Notes under the pieces: generated by a model
Told to the model about the DNA's origin: nothing
Database searches by the model: none
Seen by the model: only the letters and a program-made list of their open reading frames with translations
Assembly: GCF_029227915.1 (NCBI RefSeq)
Contig: NC_079875.1
Span: 3,720,001 to 3,784,000, forward strand
Source: Hydractinia symbiolongicarpus
Lineage: Eukaryota; Cnidaria; Hydrozoa; Anthoathecata; Hydractiniidae
Length of the DNA: 64,000 nt
Reading direction: 5' to 3'
Shown: positions 57,360 to 64,000 of the stretch, piece by piece
Layout of the letters: every line of letters begins with the position of its first letter
Numbering within the stretch: position 1 is the first letter of the stretch
Made by a program: the position numbers and the translations under genes

Positions 57360-58150
57360 CGTGGATCATTGGTGTTGCGCATGATACGCGCTCATGATGT
57401 TAGGTGTCCTGATTCCAGTACTGTGAATTTAAGGATGCCTAAATCTTTATAATATTGGTTTGCATTTGTTCTATGGTTGGCAAAATTCATAAGACACAAT
57501 TTTGAAGGACAGTGATTCGGTTCACTTGTAAACTTATGGACTGACCCCTGACTTGGGAGCAATAATTTAGATTTGAGTGGAAAAGAGCATTATAAACTGA
57601 CAGAAGAACATCCATCGGCACATAATGTCTTATTTTGCAATGATTCCATTAACTTTTTTCAGTTTGGTTGCAACTGAGTTAATCTGGGACTTCCATCCTA
57701 GGTTAGAATCAAGCAGTACACCAAGATTATTTTTTAGTTTCATTTTTGACCACCAATAGAAAGCTTATCTTCACAGTTAATGGGTTTAGAGGGATGTCTA
57801 AAGAGAATATATTCCGTTTTACTAGCATTTAGAGATATTTTGTTAGCACTGAGCCAATGCCAGAGGAATCTAAGATCAAGATTGACTTTTTTGACAAGGG
57901 ATTTCATTGAGGGATTAAATGCAGCAAGTTTGTATCGTCAGCAAAGTGATGAACTAGGGAAAATTTTGTTGCTTTGTGTAAATCGTTAGTATAGAGCAAG
58001 AAAAGAAGTGGGCCAAGTACAGATCCTTGAGGAGCACCATGCTTCATAAATACTTTATTTGAGAAAATACCTTTAATGGAGAGAAACTGATCACGGTCAG
58101 AAAGATAGGATTTTAATAAAGAGCTCAAACAATTAAGCCTATGGTTAAAT

Positions 58151-59045
58151 ATCAATCGTTTAGCTCTGAATCTAAGTAAAACCAACTTTGTTATCTTTCA
58201 CAGCAATAACAAAACTCTTAATCACAATGTTACTCTAAAACTTAATAATTTTGCATTCACTCAAAGTGATTGTATTAAATACCTTGGCGTATATGTTGAT
58301 CAACATTTAAACTGGAAACAACATATCTCAGTACTGTCTAAAAACATTAGTTGAAGCATAGGTCTAATGTATAAGCTAAGACCATTTGTGAACATAAATG
58401 TGCTTAAAAATGTTTATAATAGTCTAATTTATTCTCATATTGTTTATGGCATTCAAGTCTGGGGGTCAGCTTGTGATTCTGTCCTTAGACAGGTTCTCAC
58501 TCTACAAAAAAGGCAGTAAGAATGTTAATATCTAATGACAACTATCTTATCACACCTGGGCCATTACCTCCAACTAATCCGCTCTTTAAAGAACTGCGCA
58601 AGAATGGTTTACACCAACTCATTTTATTCACAAGTACAACACACGCAGTAATAGAATGATTAATAGGAAAAATATTTTTGATTTAGGTACTGTTTCAGAC
58701 CTACTTACACTTCATCATAACAGGTCTAACCTTGTAAACTATGGTGGCAATATGTTTAGGATTTCTTCTTCTTCTTCTTCTTTCTTCTTCTTTTTCTTTT
58801 TCTTCTTCTTTTTCTTTTTCTTTTTCTTTTTTCTTTTTTCTTTTTTCTTTTTTCTTTTTCTTTTTCTTTTTCTTTTTCTTTTTTTTTGCATGCAACCCAG
58901 AACTAGTTCAGAGATTTTACAGGGTCCTACTCGCATCTTTTAACTGGCCTCCGGGCTGTTTTGAGAGGTCCCCTGCTGGTTGTAATAGTTTATTAATACT
59001 ACCATGTATTTATTCAGTTTAATTTTTGTTAACTTTCATTCCCAG
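58151..59045 (+). mobile_element. LINE G: plus-strand 3' fragment nested in LINE F
   Basis: Plus-strand translation from 58151 gives LSKTNFVIFHSNN, CIKYLGVYVDQHLNWKQHI, GLMYKLRPFVNINVLKNVYN and LIYSHIVYGIQVWGSA, the C-terminal RT region of a CR1-like LINE. In-frame stops are present. LINE F itself contains the equivalent of the LSKTNFVIF block on the minus strand (57800-57830), so this is a second element and not the other half of a twin-primed copy. A polypyrimidine microsatellite and a short non-coding tail follow. Confidence 0.75.
58761..58887 (+). repeat. Polypyrimidine microsatellite (TTC/TTTTTC)n
   Basis: About 127 bases of almost uninterrupted T and C in CTT, TTTTTC and TTTTTTC units. 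It generates artefactual poly-Phe/poly-Lys frames. It could form triplex DNA. Confidence 0.95.
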
Positions 59046-60040
59046 AAAAGATTATCTGTAAATGTATCTATCAAAAGCTTTTTGGAGATCTACGAAAATT
59101 CCACAAACATAATTACCTTTATCTAGGTTGCCAGCAATTTTTTGAATCATGTTAAGCAAGGTTTGTGAAGTGGAATATTTTTTTCTGAAGCCATACTGTT
59201 GAGAATATAGGACGTTGTTTTTGTTTAGGAACTTATAAAGTCTATCATGAATCAGTTTCTCAAAAAGTTTGTCAATATTTGATAACAATGAGATTGGTCT
59301 ATAGTTTGTGCAGTCAAGTTTAGATTCTTTCTTGTGAATAGGGATGACTTTAGCATCTTTAAGTTGAGTTGGAAAAACACCTAAGGTAAATGAGAGATTA
59401 ATAATTTTAGATAAGGGACAAGCAATATCATTTTTAAGAAGACTCAAAACATTATAAGGAATACTTGATGGACCACTGGACTTTTTAAAATTTTATAGTA
59501 GACAAATATTTCAAAATCTCCTCTGGAGTGGTGGGTGACAGGAACATTGAATTGGGTACACTGTTTTTTAGAAACTGATTAAAGTTTTTAGGTGTGTGGG
59601 GAATTTTCTTGTGAAGGTTTGTTGCCACAGAAGAAAAAAAGTTGTTGAAAGTATTGGCTACAGTTAGGGGATCTGTGCTTATAGATTTATTATTGTTTAG
59701 TGAGATTAAATTAGATTCATTGTGACTACTAGAAAAGATTAAGGACCTTATACCTTTCCAATATTGTGGATGTTTTTTTTGAAATAATCAGAATAGTAAT
59801 TCTTCTTACTGGTTCGACACAAAGATACAATCCTATTACGATATCGTTCATATCTTTCTTGGATGTTAGACTTAATGATGGGGTTTTTTGCACACATAAA
59901 AGATTTATAAAGTTTGTCACAGATTTTCATGGAGGTTAGAATACCTTTGGTCATTTAGGGATTTTGTGGTTCAGTTTTATATTTTGTTGATATATAGTCA
60001 ATAGCTTTGAAGAAATTATTAAAAGATGTGATACATCTTT

Positions 60041-60900
60041 ATCCCAATTTAATGCAGAGACTTCATTTGAGAAATTGGTATTGTTAAATTTAGACCAGTT
60101 TCTCACTTTCAGTTTTCGCAAGTGATCAGAGATAAATGAAAAAGAGATAAATTATTAAATTTTATTTTGATGGAAAGTTTAAGAAAGCAGGAATACATTT
60201 TCACTTTCTTTTTCTTAACTTTGAGAGAAATGGTGGAACAAACTTTTATGGTTGACAGTACGGCACTTTAACCCAATGTATAGATGATTATCAATGTTTA
60301 CGTTTTTGCAGGATTCTTGAGCATGCATGGAAAAAATCAGAAAAATGGACAGGCAAAAAAATGCAGGCCTTAGTTGAAGAAAGTCAAATTATTGTTAAAA
60401 ACTTTTTTACTGTGGCTACTAGCATCTTTTCACTAATATATGATCTAAATCTGAACTACATGCAAGCTATATTTTAATTTTAAGATCAAAAGATGCCTCT
60501 AACTGATAATAAAGTTTGAAATGGACTGGTCCACGATTTACCGCCTGCATTATTTTGCCTGTTGATTAGCGTAAGAAGTGTGAGAATTATAAACAACATG
60601 AAAGTCGTCTGTGGGGTAAATGTTACATCCTGCAAAAACGTAAACATTGATAATCATCTATACATTGGGTTAAAGTGCCGTACTGTCAACCATAAAAGTT
60701 TGTTCCACCATTTCTCTCAAAGTTAAGAAAAAGAAAGTGAAAATGTATTCCTGCTTTCTTAAACTTTCCATCAAAATAAAATTTAATAATTTATCTCTTT
60801 TTCATTTATCTCTGATCACTTGCGAAAACTGAAAGTGAGAAACTGGTCTAAATTTAACAATACCAATTTCTCAAATGAAGTCTCTGCATTAAATTGGGAT
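60041..60900. repeat. 274-bp near-perfect inverted repeat with 312-bp spacer
   Basis: The left arm 60041-60314 begins ATCCCAATTTAATGCAGAGA and ends ACGTTTTTGCAGGAT. The right arm 60627-60900 is its reverse complement, beginning ATCCTGCAAAAACGT and ending TCTGCATTAAATTGGGAT. I saw no mismatch along the arms. The first 100 bases or so of the left arm are LINE F coding sequence (minus strand), duplicated in plus orientation in the right arm. Both arms also share a non-LINE segment with CAGTACGGCACTTTAACCCA. Confidence 0.9.
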
Positions 60901-61418
60901 ACTTGGTTAGGTAAGTCAAGGCACATGTTACTGCAGTCCTGCTTCAACTTACTACATTGTACAGTACCGCCTGAATGTAATGTTATATTGTTATCACCTT
61001 TACATGAGCTTTCAGTAGCGTCAGAACTTTCATTTTTATTATATATTCATTGTTAAATACATGATCTTTTTTTGCATGTCAAAAACAATATAGTTCATGT
61101 CCCACACATGAAATTTAACAATCGCATGTGGCTTATTGTTTTTTATAATTACCGCAACTGCTAAGGGATTAACACAAGAAAATATTTAAAAATTAAACTA
61201 CCCTTTGTGTCTCTATTGTTTCAGCACAAGAACATCTTTTATTCACACATGAATTTATTTGTTAAAGTTATTTCCTTACAAAAATAAATAATCTCACTAG
61301 GTACACAGTGATATTATTTTTTGATCGCATTTTAAAAATTCAGAACGAAGAACGGCGATAGAAAAGCTTCGTTAGATCGTGTTTTAAAAGTTTAAGAACA
61401 AAAAACGGCTATAGAAAT
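60901..61418. other. Non-coding; isolated copies of the 53-bp repeat
   Basis: At 61322-61415 two diverged, inverted copies of the 53-bp unit of the 39.96-kb array occur (GATCGCATTTTAAAAATTC, GGCGATAGAAAAGC; then AGATCGTGTTTTAAAAGTTT, ACGGCTATAGAAA). The rest shows nothing recognised. Confidence 0.55.
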
Positions 61419-62347
61419 CAGAGAATTCCATGAGACGCGTGCGATCGCACGCGCACACGCCCACACACGTGCGACAGATATTCAGGCGTGCGATTCATCG
61501 CACGCGTTAATTACGCTCTTTACTCGCGTAAAATAAAAAAATTAACCAAGGAATTATAAAAGTTGATTTTCTACAGCGTATTTAATGTCGCCGCTTAAGG
61601 CTATGCTTTAAACATTTAAAAACTGTATTCCAAAAATCAATCGTTTTACATCAGCAGCTTCAACTGTATCATTAAAAACAGTTTATAACCACTTGTGGTT
61701 AAATTAAATTTTTTTAAAAACGTTATTTAAACGCTGTGTTTTTTTTCCCGTGTTTAAATTAAATGTGTTTTTTTCTGCCTGTGTGAAATTAAATTATTTT
61801 GAACATTTTATTTTAAAATTCTTAACTGTATAAAAGAACATAACATACTTGTTTTACCTTTAAAGATCTAAAGAACAACTTGAAATCTAAAAACAACTTT
61901 AAATTATTCCAAATAAGCCGTCTCCCAAAAGCTAACAAACAAAACTTGAAACCTCAATAAATAAAAAATGACTCCCATTTTTATAGTTAATAGATAACCT
62001 ACTGAGAAAATATAACCCTGGGAACAAGGTTGGGGATAAATAGCACTAGAAACAAAATGGCAGACCGTTGCAGTAAGTGCAAAGTGTGGCATGTGTCAGG
62101 GTCTCTTTGTCCACTGTTTAAATTTAATTATATGTTATTTACGTATTATAAATTGCTTCCTACAACGAACCAAGGTGTTTTGTTAATGTATTTAGCACTT
62201 TTACACCACTTAAAGAACACTCACGGGACTGGTAAGAAAAAAATGAACCAGGAAAAAAATCGAAAAAAACGCACGCGCAAATTTTCTAAAATAGATTTAC
62301 GCATGCGATGTGTAGCACGCGTGTTGTTTTCTTCGTGGAATTCTCTG
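61419..62347. mobile_element. 0.93-kb non-autonomous TIR element, GC-rich ends, GAAAT flanks
   Basis: The left end CAGAGAATTCCATGAGACGC and the inverted right end CAGAGAATTCCACGAAGAAA share 13 outer bases. Next come GCGTGCGATCGCACGCGC (left) and CGCATGCGATGTGTAGCACG (right), as in the 11.67-kb element. GAAAT lies immediately outside both ends, a possible 5-bp target duplication. The frame 62030-62362 (MADRCSKCKVW...) crosses the right end and is not convincing as a gene. Confidence 0.7.
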
Positions 62348-64000
62348 GAAATACTTTTTTAGATCGCATTGCTAAAACAAGTGTTTTGATCTATTAAGAA
62401 AAGTCAAAAGTTATATTTCAGTATTAAAATATAATTTTTTTATGAAATCTTATCATGAAAGGAAAAGTTCCGAATGTGGGTTTTTTTCATTTGCGTTGTT
62501 AAACATTGCTTTTAATAAGAAGAACTTTTAAAAGTTTTGAATGTTAAAAATGTTTCAATGATAAAGAAATATACTAAAAGTTTTAAAAAGTAGCAGCATT
62601 ATTTTTATTAAATATTTATCTTAAAAAATCTTGTACTATGAAAAGAAACAAATATTTTTAAGAAGAATTAAAACCTTTTAGCGCGATAAGAGAAAGCACT
62701 TGCAAAAAAACAGAAACCGACATCGTGACATGGGTGTACATGTAACATCACATTCAAGCAGTACAGTTTATGACATCATCCAGTTGGAAATTCACTTCAT
62801 ATGCATGGACATTTCTTTTTCACCTGATTTGAAGTTTCATTTGTTCATGGAAAGGGAGTTGAAAAAAGAAGGCATAAAGATTATAAACTTGTCAACTCTG
62901 ATATTAAAGGTTAGCATCACTTTGGCTAGTGTTGAGAGGCGCAAGCAAGAAGACTGCATACCATGCTGTCAATCCAAAATAAGTAACCATCCATATTCTC
63001 CCAGAACAGCATGATGAATTGGCAAATCAGTGCAAAAATGGAATACACTTTATGCCAATGACTTGCCCTAATCGAATCAGAAAAATACTTATAGACCTGA
63101 TTGAGGCTTGCCTTACTTTATCGAGAAGCTGAAGACTTATTTTTCAGACATAATTTTACCTTATCAGGTGATACTTACCCGATTGGGCTAAAGTGCTGTA
63201 CTGGTTGAGCTACTTTGCATGTTTGTGGAAGAAACTGTTGCGGAAAATAAGGTTAAGTCGTGATAGTTTTTTCTGTGAAAGTTTCCTCCTGCCAAAGCTT
63301 TGTCTCCTAATAAAGTTTTTAAAACTTACTTGTATAAGCTAAAGTCTACATGGGAAAATGTCAGAATAGTAGTTTGATATTCAAATAAAAAATTAAAATT
63401 ATAGAGAACTATGCTCTATGTTTTGTTGTTTGCTTTTTTAGCATGGTCTTATGATTCTCTTTCAAACTTAATTTCAAGACTGATTTTGTCTTCATCACCT
63501 GTTTTATAGTCACTAAACATACACAATTTTCTTTGGTCATACAAGTTGCTATACATCTGCCATACTTTCAAAGCAGGCGACTTAGAATGTTGACTAAACA
63601 AAAATCAGAGTGCACTGATTAACTGTTTAGTGCACCCTAGAAAGAAATACTACAAGCCTGGAATTCCAGCATTGTAGCTAACAATTCAGGGAGATAATGC
63701 AGCATGTCATAAGTTTTTGTGTTTGTGTTTATAGAGCAGCAAGGATAATATTGATGAAGATCATTACATTGTGACATACAGTTCTAAGAAAGGGAGACGC
63801 AAAGTAGCCCTTTTAATTTTAATTACTAAATGTCTGTAGCGGTTAAGCTATATTTGGGAGAAATAATTATTTATCATGTTTTAAGTTTAAAGAGAAATTG
63901 CCAAAGCTGAAAAATAATAGTATTATAGCTATAAAATCGTGACAAATCCACCTTGCTAATTCCATTGTGTATGTTGAGTATGTTACCTCAATAAGTACAG
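62348..64000. other. No recognised gene
   Basis: A 104-codon frame at 62700-63014 (starting MQKNRNRHRDMGVHVTSHSS) has no domain I recognise and could be an exon or chance. The rest is AT-rich. No LINE, RNA gene or tandem array was recognised. Confidence 0.4.

Larger units (their letters stand above)
57360..60150 (-). mobile_element. LINE F: CR1-like retrotransposon split by a second LINE
   Basis: The upstream minus part (about 60150-59050) shows the pre-RT linker (VRNWSKFNNTNFSNEVSALN, ICDKLYKSFMCAKNP) and RT blocks IKLSFTLGVFPT-like, NYRPISLLSNIDKLFEKLI, GFRKKYSTSQTLLN and GIFVDLQKAFD. The downstream minus part (58150-57400) resumes with LSSLLKSYLSDRDQF, GAPQGSVLGPLLFLLYTNDL, HFADDTNLLH and NKISLNASKTEYILF. 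Between them lies a plus-strand LINE and a microsatellite. Frame breaks and stops show decay. The endonuclease is missing and the 5' edge overlaps the left arm of a 274-bp inverted repeat. The 3' end near 57360 has ATGTTAGGTGTCCTGATTCC, shared with 10.1 and 50.07 kb. Confidence 0.85.

Noticed and set aside
58701-58943. Poly-Lys/Glu and poly-Phe/Ser reading frames
   Set aside because: They are translations of the polypyrimidine microsatellite at 58761-58887.

Overview
The window reads as nuclear DNA of an invertebrate animal, most likely a cnidarian and probably a hydrozoan. It is AT-rich. Genes are split by short GT-AG introns, animal-wide gene families are present, and the rest is packed with CR1/L2/Jockey-like LINEs, foldback elements, minisatellites and a tRNA-derived SINE. 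The placement rests on overall character and is an inference; no marker fixes the species.

Gene layout. At 1-169 is the last exon of an unidentified plus-strand gene with a basic/acidic tail. A UBAP1-type ESCRT-I subunit lies on the plus strand (12740-17362, six exons mapped). A minus-strand block follows: a two-RRM DAZAP1/hnRNP-like RNA-binding protein (19905-23909), the nucleotide-excision-repair scaffold XPA (25988-29330, all six exons, 264 aa), a small PX-domain sorting nexin of the SNX22/SNX24 type (30692-33097, seven exons, 183 aa), and inversin/NPHP2 (34782-38357, about 1190 aa in one uninterrupted frame). Further on are a 91-aa plus-strand protein with a convincing BH3 motif (43577-43852) and a serine-rich 209-aa minus-strand protein of unknown function (48621-49250). 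These are unrelated housekeeping, signalling and ciliary genes and do not form a functional cluster.

Mobile DNA. At least seven LINE copies or fragments occur (2.96-5.3, 5.83-8.1, 9.0-9.7, 39.06-39.24, 50.27-52.03, 52.85-56.75 and 57.4-60.15 kb). The one at 52.85-56.75 kb has a long intact frame with zinc finger, endonuclease and reverse transcriptase, plus a 2A-like motif near its N terminus. A 3389-bp Ginger-type DNA transposon (44838-48226) has matching TGTTCCGTACGA termini, a GTCA target duplication on both sides and a decayed multi-exon integrase gene. Several non-autonomous terminal-inverted-repeat elements were found by eye (11.7, 39.7, 41.0, 42.3 and 61.4 kb); one carries a PHD-finger-like reading frame. 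A 274-bp inverted repeat with a 312-bp spacer lies at 60.04-60.90 kb.

Best leads for something new are the BH3-only candidate, the complete Ginger element with its internal minisatellite, the TIR element with the PHD-like frame, the intron-free inversin, and the LINE whose 2A-like motif has Cys in place of the usual Asn. Exon boundaries were worked out by hand from splice consensus, reading phase and remembered family patterns. No alignment or database search was run.
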